A stretch of DNA of 16,554 bases from Desulfobacterales bacterium (lineage in GTDB: Bacteria > Desulfobacterota > Desulfobacteria > Desulfobacterales > ETH-SRB1): the NCBI GenBank assembly GCA_030017395.1, contig JASEIZ010000023.1:1-16554 (forward strand), written 5' to 3'. The stretch's first letter is position 1. Every line of letters begins with the position of its first letter. The notes beneath the pieces were generated by a model. That model made no database searches. It was not told where the DNA came from and worked only from the letters and a program-made list of their open reading frames with translations. The translations under genes were made by a program, and so were the position numbers. Below are positions 1 through 7,129 of the stretch, in pieces.

Positions 1-2
1 CT

Positions 3-131
3 GATGGAAGCGACAATCCCTTGTTTTTCGGCATATCGGGCGATTTCATCGTGAGTGAGTCTGGAGAAGGGAAGTCCGAGATCCTTGGGCAACTGGCAGG
101 CGAGCGCCTTTATGGATACAATAATTTCAGG
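3..131 (-). CDS. IS630-family transposase, continuation in shifted frame (partial)
   Basis: An open frame running off the left edge that continues the IS630 transposase, +1 relative to the upstream frame. It reads PEIIVSIKALACQLPKDLGL, then PFSRLTHDEIARYAEKQGIV, ending in ASI at the window edge. This is the stretch that in IS630 proteins follows the SGRP..FSP linker and precedes the DDE catalytic core. It has no start codon of its own and would be made only by frameshifting at CCC-TGA (127-133) or by restoring the frame. The catalytic DDE residues are outside the window, so activity cannot be judged. Confidence 0.65.
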
Positions 132-402
132 GGGAAAAAGCGCCGGGCCTCCCGCTGCGTGGCTTTTCCTGAAGGCCAGCCAGCCGCTGGTCAAAGAAGC
201 GTTTGCGCCATTTTGAGACAATCTGTCGAGGTAAATCAAGTTGCTGGCCGATTTGCTTGTTTGAAAAGCCTTCGGAGGCAAGGAGGACAATTTTGGCACG
301 CATGACTTCACAATACGGTGACGTATATTTCCGCGCGGTATCCTGTAATTGCTTTTTTTCATCAGTTGTCAGTAATACCCTATATGGGCTTTTTCTTGGC
401 AT
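127..402 (-). CDS. IS630-family transposase, N-terminal frame (DNA-binding part)
   Basis: Encodes the first 91 residues of an IS630-family transposase, the helix-turn-helix part that binds the element ends. The start is ATG at 402 (MPRKSPYRVL), preceded by GAGGTG five bases upstream; the frame stays open to 453, but that extension has no such site. Residues about 43-66 (GFSNKQIGQQLDLP and following) form a typical HTH, followed by a basic KPRSGRPGAFSP linker that normally leads into the catalytic domain. The frame stops at TGA (127-129) exactly where homologues continue with PE. The homologous continuation is found one frame away (positions 3-131). So this is either the upstream half of a frameshifted transposase or a transposase inactivated by one extra base in the C5 run. 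Confidence 0.8.
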   Translation of the reverse strand: MPRKSPYRVLLTTDEKKQLQDTARKYTSPYCEVMRAKIVLLASEGFSNKQIGQQLDLPRQIVSKWRKRFFDQRLAGLQEKPRSGRPGAFSP

Positions 403-424
403 AATCACCTCTTTTTTAGAAATG

Positions 425-453
425 ATTATGCCATATGTTAGTGATAAATGCAA
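425..453 (-). promoter_or_regulatory. Probable sigma70-type promoter of the transposase
   Basis: On the minus strand TTGCAT (448-453) and CATAAT (425-430) are separated by 17 bases, close to the consensus -35 and -10 boxes. The predicted transcript would start about 10-15 bases before the GAGGTG ribosome-binding site (406-411) of the ATG at 402. Based on sequence match only. Confidence 0.5.
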
Positions 454-535
454 CTAAAATACGTCATCGTATTTATGCCAGCGTGTACTTAGTAAACACT
501 ATATCTCTGTTTAAGAGCTTTGTACAATCCACATA

Positions 536-614
536 TTGTCTTTGCAAGCAAAGCAATCTCATAACGAATTGATAATTCATAAGATTGCCACGTCGCCTTG
601 CTTCTCGCAACGAC
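536..614. repeat. Degenerate GTCATTGCGAG-type inverted repeat (REP-like)
   Basis: The left arm (536-560) contains TTTGCAAGCAAAGCAATCTC. The right arm (581-614) starts AAGATTGCCACGTCG and ends TTCTCGCAACGAC. The reverse complement of the right arm (GTCGTTGCGAGAAGC...GGCAATCTT) matches the left arm at both ends, but the left arm lacks about eight central bases. Together they could fold into a long imperfect hairpin around a 20-base AT-rich centre. The pattern resembles the dispersed GTCATTGCGAG...GCAATCTC repeats of many bacterial genomes. This is the only structure I see in the gene-free 458-737 gap. Confidence 0.55.
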
Positions 615-737
615 CAAAATTACAGCTTTGCAAAGTCTCTATTTGAATCGGGTCTCATCGGATACTACGTTAATCATTAATTTTGTCCAACTATTTTTAT
701 CCTAAAACGCAGAACGCACCCAAAAAGTAATATTGTC

Positions 738-1814
738 ATGGGAAACTACTTGGATATATTGTTTTTTATTGCCAGTTTTACAGTGATTGCTCTTGCTTCA
801 AAGCAAATTGGACATTTCTTCATCAAAGCAGAACTCCCTCTAATTAGTGGATTTCTTTTTACAGGCGTACTTGCCGGGCCTTATGTATTAGGTCTTATTT
901 CAGTAGAAACTACAGAAAAATTACGCTTTGTGGATGAGATATCGCTTGGTTTCATTGCCTTTGCCGCCGGAAGTGAACTGTATTTAAAAGAGCTCAAAAG
1001 TCGCTTTAAGGCCATTGCCTTGGTAACCGTTGGACTCGTGGTAAGCACTTTTTCCCTGGTTAGTCTGACTGTTTTTATGTTGTCCGACTTTATCCCCTTT
1101 ATGCAAAGCATGCCGGTAGCCGGCCGAATAGCGGTTTCTATCCTGGCAGGCGCTGTCCTTGTCGCTCGTTCTCCATCCTCGGCCATAGCTGTTGTAAATG
1201 AACTTCGTGCCATGGGGCCTTTTACTCAAACGGTATTGGGCGTAACGGTGATTATGGACGTAGTGGTCATTACTCTGTTCGCCGTTAACTCTTCAATCGC
1301 CGATGCCATTTTAACGGGCTTGGGCTTTGATCTGAGCTTTATAATCCTGCTCTTGGTTGATCTGGTGATATCGCTGGTACTGGGGTATTTTCTCGGAAAA
1401 ATCTTAATCCGTATTCTGGCAGGTAGTATCAATAGCACCTTAAAAGCAGGGATCATTTTACTTACAGGATATAGTGTTTTTGTCTTATCTGCTGCAATCC
1501 GTGAAGCTACCCATGCCCTATTACCTTTTGAAATACTTTTGGAACCCTTGCTCCTTTGCATGATTGGCGGCTTTCTGGCAACCAACTGCAGCGAGCATCG
1601 CTCGGAGTTCTCAAAAATTCTTCAAGACATCGGGCCTACGATTTATGTCGTCTTTTTTACACTGGCCGGAGCTTCGCTGGCGTTGGATGTTCTGGCCAAA
1701 ACATGGCCGATTGCGTTGGTTCTCTTTATAGTTCGTTTGGTTGCCATATTCGTTGGCACTTTCAGCGGCGGCGTGCTGGCCGGAGTTCCTATGAAATATA
1801 ACCGTATTGGTTAG
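738..1814 (+). CDS. Monovalent cation:proton antiporter, membrane part up to an in-frame TAG
   Basis: Encodes most of the transmembrane exchanger of a CPA-type (Na+ or K+)/H+ antiporter. The 358 residues are almost all hydrophobic helices. They carry the family-typical cores ELPLISGFLFTGVLAGP (about 32-48), ARSPSSAIAVVNEL (about 143-156, the position of SPA in relatives) and a membrane aspartate in VIMDVVVI. The protein begins sensibly at the first helix, but the ATG at 738 has only a weak AAAAAGT upstream. The frame ends at TAG (1812-1814), yet the next codon begins the same frame, and its product resumes the same conserved helix (FITQAGVGLGLAKQI). The gene was therefore once, or still is, a single 836-codon frame to 3248. 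On its own this part lacks the final helices and should not be functional. Confidence 0.85.
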   Translation: MGNYLDILFFIASFTVIALASKQIGHFFIKAELPLISGFLFTGVLAGPYVLGLISVETTEKLRFVDEISLGFIAFAAGSELYLKELKSRFKAIALVTVGLVVSTFSLVSLTVFMLSDFIPFMQSMPVAGRIAVSILAGAVLVARSPSSAIAVVNELRAMGPFTQTVLGVTVIMDVVVITLFAVNSSIADAILTGLGFDLSFIILLLVDLVISLVLGYFLGKILIRILAGSINSTLKAGIILLTGYSVFVLSAAIREATHALLPFEILLEPLLLCMIGGFLATNCSEHRSEFSKILQDIGPTIYVVFFTLAGASLALDVLAKTWPIALVLFIVRLVAIFVGTFSGGVLAGVPMKYNRIG

Positions 1815-3248
1815 ATGTCTTTTATAACCCAGGCGGGAGTCGGGCTGGGCCTGGCAAAACAGATCGTTGTGGAGTTCCCGGAGTTTGGATCACCTCTTGC
1901 CACTGTAATTATTTCAGTCATTGTGCTGAACCAGATCATCGGTCCTCCTATGTTCAAATGGGCGATTCGCATTGTAGAGGAAGCGCATACTCGTGCAGAA
2001 ACACCGGAATTTGACGGTAGACGCGATGCAATAATCTTTGGTCTGGAAGGACAATCGCTGGCCTTGGCTCGATCTCTGAGCTCCTACGGCTGGAGGGTGC
2101 AGATCGCCTCCATGGAAGTCAGCAATGAGAATATTAAAGTTTCTGATGTTGATATTTTTCCGATTTCCAGCTTGACTCTGGATGTATTGCACCAACTGAA
2201 CGCCGGGCAAGCCGAAGCGATAGTCACCATGCTCTCTGATGAAGAAAATTACCGGATTTGCGAATTAGCATATGAACATTTCGGAACGAAGAGCTTAATC
2301 GTGCGTTTAAATAATCGGGCCAATTTTGATCGTTTTAATGCACTAGGCGCTTTGATTGTTGATCCCACCATTGCGGTTATTAGCTTGCTCGACCTTTTTG
2401 TACGCTCTCCGGCAGCCACATCACTGCTGCTGGGCATGGAAGAAAATCAGAGTGTTTCTGAACTGGAACTCCTCAACCCCAATCTACATGGCATCGCTCT
2501 GCGGGAATTGCGCCTGCCCTTGGACACGCTCATTTTATCCGTCCGCCGCCATGGACAGATATTGATATCTCACAGTTATACCCGGCTTGAAGTGGGTGAT
2601 TGGATAACCGTGGTTGGGTCGTCGAAAAGCTTAGAAGAAATAGCACTGCGATTCGATATAAACAGAGAATATGCTCTTTTGCACTTTGTTGAAACGATCA
2701 CACCAAAAGAACTCGTATCCAGTTCATTGGAAACAGAAGTAAAAGAAATCTTTCGGGAGGAAAATGGTATTCCCAAAGATAGATTTGATAGATTTATCGA
2801 AGAAAGTAGTGTAATAGATATTAATCATGCCATAAGGGTAGAGGAGTTGTTTGAATTGGTTGCCAACACTATGGCTGTCAAACTGAACATAAAACCCGAG
2901 TTGCTTTTCGGATTGCTGCTGGCCAGAGAAAAGGAAAGTAGCACAGCTATAAGTTCAGGCATAGCTATACCGCATATCATCATCGACGGAGAACATACAT
3001 TCGGTATCCTCCTTGCCCGTTGTAGAGAGGGAATCGCCTTTTCAGAATCAGCCCCTATGGTTTACGCTGTCTTTGCCATGGTGGGAACCAGGGACGAACG
3101 AAATTTTCATCTTCGCGCCCTATCGGCTATCGCTCAAATCGTCCAGGATCCTCATTTTGAAAAGAAATGGTTAAGAGCCAAAAACGAGAAAGCCCTGCGT
3201 AATGTTATGCTTATGGCAAAGCGCAAAAGGCACGAAATAGCTGGCTGA
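1815..3248 (+). CDS. Antiporter C-terminal part: last helices, RCK/TrkA domain, PTS EIIA domain
   Basis: Same frame as 738-1814, immediately after its TAG. Residues 1-52 finish the antiporter membrane domain (FITQAGVGLGLAKQI, then a VIISVIVLNQIIGPP helix). Residues about 71-190 are a TrkA-N/RCK Rossmann domain (DAIIFGLEGQSLALARSL, IVTMLSDEENYRICELA). Residues about 210-280 fit TrkA-C. Residues about 330-472 are a type-2 PTS EIIA (fructose/nitrogen-PTS) domain with the phospho-acceptor histidine in GIAIPHIII (H387). The RCK module would sense nucleotide or ion, and EIIA would take phosphate from HPr; coupling to transport is inferred. The ATG at 1815 has no ribosome-binding site, so independent translation is unlikely. 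Either readthrough of the TAG makes one 836-residue protein, or the gene is a recent pseudogene. Confidence 0.8.
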   Translation: MSFITQAGVGLGLAKQIVVEFPEFGSPLATVIISVIVLNQIIGPPMFKWAIRIVEEAHTRAETPEFDGRRDAIIFGLEGQSLALARSLSSYGWRVQIASMEVSNENIKVSDVDIFPISSLTLDVLHQLNAGQAEAIVTMLSDEENYRICELAYEHFGTKSLIVRLNNRANFDRFNALGALIVDPTIAVISLLDLFVRSPAATSLLLGMEENQSVSELELLNPNLHGIALRELRLPLDTLILSVRRHGQILISHSYTRLEVGDWITVVGSSKSLEEIALRFDINREYALLHFVETITPKELVSSSLETEVKEIFREENGIPKDRFDRFIEESSVIDINHAIRVEELFELVANTMAVKLNIKPELLFGLLLAREKESSTAISSGIAIPHIIIDGEHTFGILLARCREGIAFSESAPMVYAVFAMVGTRDERNFHLRALSAIAQIVQDPHFEKKWLRAKNEKALRNVMLMAKRKRHEIAG

Positions 3249-3381
3249 AAATCCGCGATGCCAAATGGTTTGTGATAATTTTCGAAAATGACTCATTTGT
3301 TATTCCTTTCCTGATGTTGTTGGGACAACTCAGGTATGGGTGTAACAACGGGTCGTTCAAAAAGCAAAGCCGATAAATTCT

Positions 3382-4218
3382 TTAACATGCAAAAACAGAC
3401 ATTTTGCTTTCAGGAAGTATCCCCTTGCTCCTTGCCATTTCAAACAAGGCTTCAACAGCCTCTTTTCCCTGTTCTCCGATCTCTACGGTAAAATCATTAA
3501 CATAAAGATCTATATGCCTGCGAATCACGGCAGACGACATATCCCCTGCGTATCTTTTAATATAGCCGTCTGTCTCGGTTCGATGTTTAAAACCGAATAG
3601 CGTGCTTTCCCGTATGGCACCTTCTACTCTTCTTGCAGTTTCATATGCTATGTCTCTGCGTATCGCAATCCCTCCCAGAGGAATGGGAAGAGATGTCTTT
3701 TCCTCCCACCACTTTCCAAGATCAAGAAGAGATATTAAACCATAATTTTTGTAGGTAAACCTGCCCTCATGAATTATCACGCCAAAATCCAAATCTCCCC
3801 TTTCAACTGCATGCATGATCAAATCAAACCGCATGGGAACAGCATCCGGCTTTTTAGAAAGATAAAGGCCAAGCAGCATACATGCGGTTGTCCACATACC
3901 GGGAACTGCTATCTTTTTTGAATCGATCTGATTTATATTAAAACCAGGTCTTGCCACGATAAGCGGCCCGCAGCCCCTGCCAAGCGCAGATCCGCTGCTA
4001 AGAACTCCATATGTATCAAGCAGACGGCCTATAGCGGCAAAGGATAGTTTTGATATATCAAAAACCCCTGCCCTTGCATGCCGGTTAAGTGTTTCAACAT
4101 CTGCGAGTTCTATCTTAAATGCAAGCCCAGCGGTGTCAATCAGGTTGTGAGCAAGCGCATAAAAGATAAAGGTATCGTTCGGACAGGTTGAATAACCAAG
4201 CGTTAAGTTTCGTTTCAC
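3382..4218 (-). CDS. mqnD: 1,4-dihydroxy-6-naphthoate synthase (menaquinone, futalosine route)
   Basis: Converts cyclic dehypoxanthine futalosine to 1,4-dihydroxy-6-naphthoate in the futalosine pathway to menaquinone, in the cytoplasm. Its 278 residues match the family in length and show the periplasmic-binding-protein-like fold with the N-terminal signature LGYSTCPNDTFIFYAL (7-22), the SFAAIGRLLDTY stretch (59-70), SGSALGRGCGPLIV and the likely catalytic histidine in DFGVIIHEGRFTY (H150). The start is GTG at 4218, with AAGGTG seven bases upstream; an ATG just before it is out of frame. The gene lies 6 bases after mqnB, so the two are co-transcribed. The other pathway genes (mqnA, C, E) are not here. 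The product implies menaquinone-based respiration. Confidence 0.95.
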   Translation of the reverse strand: MKRNLTLGYSTCPNDTFIFYALAHNLIDTAGLAFKIELADVETLNRHARAGVFDISKLSFAAIGRLLDTYGVLSSGSALGRGCGPLIVARPGFNINQIDSKKIAVPGMWTTACMLLGLYLSKKPDAVPMRFDLIMHAVERGDLDFGVIIHEGRFTYKNYGLISLLDLGKWWEEKTSLPIPLGGIAIRRDIAYETARRVEGAIRESTLFGFKHRTETDGYIKRYAGDMSSAVIRRHIDLYVNDFTVEIGEQGKEAVEALFEMARSKGILPESKMSVFAC

Positions 4219-4224
4219 AATGCA

Positions 4225-4998
4225 TCACCTTAATATATTCTGATCAAGGTCACATATAAAAGCAAAAACAGCCATAGCTGCCCTCTCAAAGGCAAGGGTG
4301 AGGTTCCATGCGCCAGTATCTCTTTTTCCTACCATATTGCTTGCGGAACGGATCTCCAGAAAAGGTATGTTGTAATATATCGCAAGATGCGCTGCTCCTG
4401 ATCCTTCCATGCCTTCCATGCAGGGTTTGAACTGCTTATAAAGCTTTTCCGCTCTCATGTCTGTTGCTGTTATAGTTGAAACAGTTATAAACGTCCCCTT
4501 AATCAATCCGATATTTTTATCAGCATAATCTTTTTCAATCGTTTTAAAAGCAAGGTTTGCTAATTCATAATCAAGGCGATAACGATTTTTAATGTCAAGG
4601 CCGCGAGTGTTAATTAAAGAAAAAGGAAGCTCATTTAACGGCCCATCGCCACTTTCCGGTTCAATGCCCAGATTTACATCTATCTCCTCGGTAGCGATTC
4701 CAATATCGCCGATTTTAAGGCCTGACCACTTAAAGGCTCCGGCACATCCGGTCTGAATAATTAACGAGGGCATTAAATCTTCTATGGCCGCGGTTAAAGC
4801 CTGCACAGCATTTACAAGACCAGGTCCTGTGACAAGAAGTCTAACCGGCTTACCTCCTATATGTCCTGAAACAATTTTCCGCCCCCCTGCCTTTGAAACA
4901 ACAGGCTTTTCAACCCTGTCGATCAGAGCTGACAATTCATCATAAACTGCGGCAGCAATAATAATATGGTTATGCATTATGGGCTGGGATAATAACAT
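4225..4998 (-). CDS. mqnB: Futalosine hydrolase
   Basis: Hydrolyses futalosine to dehypoxanthine futalosine plus hypoxanthine, the second step of the classical futalosine pathway. A nucleoside-phosphorylase-fold protein of about 257 residues. It shows LVTGPGLVNAVQALTAAIE, IIQTGCAGAF (the purine/ribose pocket region) and GDIGIATEEI, and a C-terminal segment with MEGSGAAHLAIYYNIPFLEIRSASN, a family hallmark. The start is uncertain: ATG 4998 (a GTG at 5001 is also possible) or the internal ATG at 4977 (MHNHIIIAAAVYDEL), which starts nearer the first beta strand. A weak CGGA lies before the upstream choice. The gene is first in a mqnB-mqnD pair and is divergent from the aminopeptidase, with only about 65 bases between them. 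Confidence 0.92.
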   Translation of the reverse strand: MLLSQPIMHNHIIIAAAVYDELSALIDRVEKPVVSKAGGRKIVSGHIGGKPVRLLVTGPGLVNAVQALTAAIEDLMPSLIIQTGCAGAFKWSGLKIGDIGIATEEIDVNLGIEPESGDGPLNELPFSLINTRGLDIKNRYRLDYELANLAFKTIEKDYADKNIGLIKGTFITVSTITATDMRAEKLYKQFKPCMEGMEGSGAAHLAIYYNIPFLEIRSASNMVGKRDTGAWNLTLAFERAAMAVFAFICDLDQNILR

Positions 4999-5001
4999 CA
5001 C

Positions 5002-5030
5002 TTGATTCCGATTGTAAAGTCTGCTTTAAA
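5002..5030 (+). promoter_or_regulatory. Candidate promoter for the aminopeptidase-xerD unit
   Basis: In the short divergent gap, TTGATT (5002-5007) and TTTAAA (5025-5030) are 17 bases apart, which could drive the plus-strand genes. On the opposite strand TACAAT (reverse complement of 5011-5016) could be a -10 box for mqnB. Sequence match only, and AT-rich DNA gives such matches by chance. Confidence 0.3.
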
Positions 5031-5066
5031 TAACAATAATAATTGTCAGAAAATTCGGGGGTCATC

Positions 5067-6200
5067 TTGATAAAAACAATCAAAAACAGACTAAATATTT
5101 TAAGAAAAATCCTTTCAGAAAAAAATTTTGACACTTTTATGATTCTTGTCGAGGAAAACCGCCGTTATTTAAGCGGCTTTTCGGGTGAAGATACAGCTTT
5201 TGACGAATCAGCAGGCGCTCTATTTATAGCTGGCTCAAGACTTATCCTTGCCACTGATTCACGATACGAACTGCAGGCCGGACAGGAAGCCCCTGATTAT
5301 GAGATAGTTTGTTATAAAAACGGACTTGTAAACGAGCTGCCAAATATTCTTAAAAGCCTTAAAACAAAAAAACTCGGCTTTGAATCAAAACGCCTGTCCC
5401 ACATGCGGTATAATAAAATCACAGGGCAGCTTTTGTCCGACGGTTCAGGAGTTAAACTCGTGGAAGCGGAAGATATTGTAGAAAATCTTCGCATAAAAAA
5501 AGAAGATAATGAAATCACAGACATCAAGAAGGCTCTTTTTATTGCAGAATCGGCTTTTAGAAATTTTATTGCAAACAATTTTATGCCGGGCATGACGGAA
5601 AAGGAGGCTGCATGGGAAATAGAAAAAGGAATGCGTGATACAGGAGCCGACTCAATCTCCTTTCCGGTAATTGTTGCATCAGGTCCAAACAGCGCCCTGC
5701 CCCACGCAATACCTGGAAAGCGCAGGATAAAAAGGGGAGAACCAATTCTCTTTGACTGGGGCGCAAAAATAAACGGCTATTGTTCCGACATCTCAAGAAC
5801 AGTTTTAATAGGCAAGCCGGATGAAACCTTCACAAAAGTTTATGAAACAGTTCTAAATGCACAGCGCATGGCTATTGATGCCATAAGACCTGGCATTAGT
5901 TCAAAGGCTGTTGACCAAATCGCTCGAAACTACATTGAAAAAATGGGTTTTAAAGATAAATTCAACCACAGCCTGGGTCATGGAACAGGGCTGGCCATCC
6001 ATGAATATCCAAGGCTTAATCCAACTGAAGACACAATTCTTGATAAAAACATGGTTTTTACAATAGAACCTGGAATATATATACCCGGCTGGGGAGGTAT
6101 CAGACTCGAAAACATGGTCGTTGTAAGAAAAAATGGAGCGAAAGTGCTAAACACTCTCGATTGCGCCTCCTGGAACGCAGACAGGTTCAAATATAAGTAA
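5067..6200 (+). CDS. M24-family Xaa-Pro aminopeptidase / dipeptidase
   Basis: A metallopeptidase of the pita-bread fold that removes an N-terminal residue before proline or cleaves Xaa-Pro dipeptides in the cytoplasm. From TTG at 5067 it has 377 residues, the usual size of short bacterial PepP/PepQ-like enzymes. I chose this TTG because GGGGGT lies six bases upstream, whereas the TTG at 5043 has nothing. Residues 1-135 are the creatinase N-terminal domain; the catalytic domain follows. All five metal ligands are present: D230 and D241 (FDWGAKINGYCSDISRTV), H305 (HSLGHGTGLAIHEYP), E334 (FTIEPGIYIP) and E348 (GGIRLENMVVV). xerD starts 14-38 bases downstream, suggesting co-transcription. Whether it acts as a peptidase or an aminopeptidase cannot be told from sequence. 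Confidence 0.93.
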   Translation: MIKTIKNRLNILRKILSEKNFDTFMILVEENRRYLSGFSGEDTAFDESAGALFIAGSRLILATDSRYELQAGQEAPDYEIVCYKNGLVNELPNILKSLKTKKLGFESKRLSHMRYNKITGQLLSDGSGVKLVEAEDIVENLRIKKEDNEITDIKKALFIAESAFRNFIANNFMPGMTEKEAAWEIEKGMRDTGADSISFPVIVASGPNSALPHAIPGKRRIKRGEPILFDWGAKINGYCSDISRTVLIGKPDETFTKVYETVLNAQRMAIDAIRPGISSKAVDQIARNYIEKMGFKDKFNHSLGHGTGLAIHEYPRLNPTEDTILDKNMVFTIEPGIYIPGWGGIRLENMVVVRKNGAKVLNTLDCASWNADRFKYK

Positions 6201-6231
6201 CCGAACCTACAACCGTGAACCGTGAACAGTT
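6199..6231 (+). repeat. Short AACCGTG heptad array before xerD
   Basis: Directly after the aminopeptidase stop codon the sequence reads AACCGAACCTAC and then AACCGTG twice in tandem (6211-6217, 6218-6224), followed by AACAGTT. It resembles the TTGAACCG units of the larger array at 11232-11298 in base content and period. The GTG at 6215, one possible xerD start, lies inside a repeat unit, which makes that start suspect. Confidence 0.55.
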
Positions 6232-6238
6232 ACCTATT

Positions 6239-7129
6239 ATGTTAGATAATCTTGTAGATCAATATATAAACTATCTTATTGTCGAAAAGGGTCTTTCAGA
6301 CAACACTATTGAATCATACAGCAGCGACCTTGCCTTATATCTCGAATTTCTCAAAAAAAATAGAATCAAGAATATTTCCTATGTAGACACTGCTGTTATA
6401 TTAAAGCATCTGTCTGCATTAAAGGATTCAGGATTAGGGGCAAAATCCAGAACAAGGCATCTCGTAACAATAAGAGGGTTTTACAGATTCCTGATGCAGG
6501 AGAAAATAGTTAAGCATAATCCTACAAAGCTTATTGATCTCCCAAAAAGCGGGCTGAAACTTCCCGATGTCCTGTCTGTTGAAGATGTGAAAAAGCTTCT
6601 AAACATTTGTGACACAAAAAAGCCGAAAGGGATAAGAGATGCCGCAATGATAGAACTTCTTTATGCCGCAGGCCTGAGAGTATCTGAACTTGTGAATGTA
6701 AAACTTCAAAATGTCAGCTTGGAGGCCGGCTTTGTCAGGGTCTTTGGGAAGGGGTCAAAGGAACGGATTGTGCCGATAGGACTTTATGCAAAAGAAAAAA
6801 TCGATCATTACATAAAGAGTTCCAGGCCACTGCTTTTAAAAAATATGGTCAGTCAATATCTGTTTGTTGCAAGAGAGGGGAAACCCATGACCAGACAGGG
6901 GTTTTGGAAACAGTTAAAAAAATATGGCCAGATAGCAGGCATAAAAAAAGAGATCACGCCACACAGCCTGAGGCACTCATTTGCCAGCCATCTTCTCGAG
7001 GGCGGCGCTGATTTAAGAGCTGTCCAGATAATGCTTGGTCACGTCGATATCTCCACAACACAGATTTACACACATGTAGCCAGAAAGCATCTTAAAGAAA
7101 TGCATGAAAAATATCATCCAAGAGGATGA
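6239..7129 (+). CDS. xerD: Site-specific tyrosine recombinase XerD
   Basis: Resolves chromosome dimers at dif together with XerC. From ATG 6239 the protein has 296 residues, the normal XerC/D length, with the SAM-like core-binding domain (about 1-95) and the catalytic domain after it. All catalytic residues are visible: R147 (AAGLRVSEL), K171 (FGKGSKERIVP), H242 and R245 (TPHSLRHSFASHLL), H268 (LGHVDIS) and Y277 (TQIYTHV). The MTRQGFW and C-terminal HEKYHPRG features favour XerD over XerC. GTG 6215 in the same frame would add eight residues encoded by a repeat; alignment with known XerD favours 6239. Neither has a clear ribosome-binding site, so coupling to the upstream gene is likely. The 3' end overlaps the convergent HNH gene by 16 bases. 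Confidence 0.95.
   Translation: MLDNLVDQYINYLIVEKGLSDNTIESYSSDLALYLEFLKKNRIKNISYVDTAVILKHLSALKDSGLGAKSRTRHLVTIRGFYRFLMQEKIVKHNPTKLIDLPKSGLKLPDVLSVEDVKKLLNICDTKKPKGIRDAAMIELLYAAGLRVSELVNVKLQNVSLEAGFVRVFGKGSKERIVPIGLYAKEKIDHYIKSSRPLLLKNMVSQYLFVAREGKPMTRQGFWKQLKKYGQIAGIKKEITPHSLRHSFASHLLEGGADLRAVQIMLGHVDISTTQIYTHVARKHLKEMHEKYHPRG
7114..7129. repeat. Inverted repeat forming both stop codons of xerD and the HNH gene
   Basis: TCATCCAAGAGGATGA is a perfect 6-bp inverted repeat with a 4-base loop. Read on the plus strand it ends XerD in HPRG-stop; read on the minus strand it ends the HNH protein in HPLG-stop. It is too short and lacks a T-run, so I do not call it a terminator. Confidence 0.8.

Larger units (their letters stand above)
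1..480 (-). mobile_element. IS630-family insertion sequence, 5' part only
   Basis: The start of an IS630/Tc1-mariner-type insertion sequence, transcribed on the minus strand and cut by the left window edge. It is recognised from its transposase reading frames and their own promoter at 425-453. The outer boundary near 480 is a guess: I could not identify a terminal inverted repeat or a TA target duplication, because the other end lies outside the window. The next recognisable sequence is the degenerate inverted repeat at 536-614. Confidence 0.6.

Noticed and set aside
881..1585. Minus-strand frames opposite the antiporter gene
   Set aside because: The plus-strand frame encodes clear antiporter helices; the opposite frames are rich in K/R/T and look like mirror images of hydrophobic codons.
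1812..1814. Calling the antiporter a pyrrolysine protein
   Set aside because: Only one TAG is seen, the site is a membrane helix and not a methylamine methyltransferase, and no pyl gene is in the window. Kept as an option only.
3249..3381. Possible terminator between the antiporter and mqnD, including the palindrome ATTTTCGAAAAT (3278-3289)
   Set aside because: The palindrome is AT-rich with no loop and is not followed by a T-run on either strand; GTTGT/ACAAC nearby is only 5 bp. Not enough for a terminator call.
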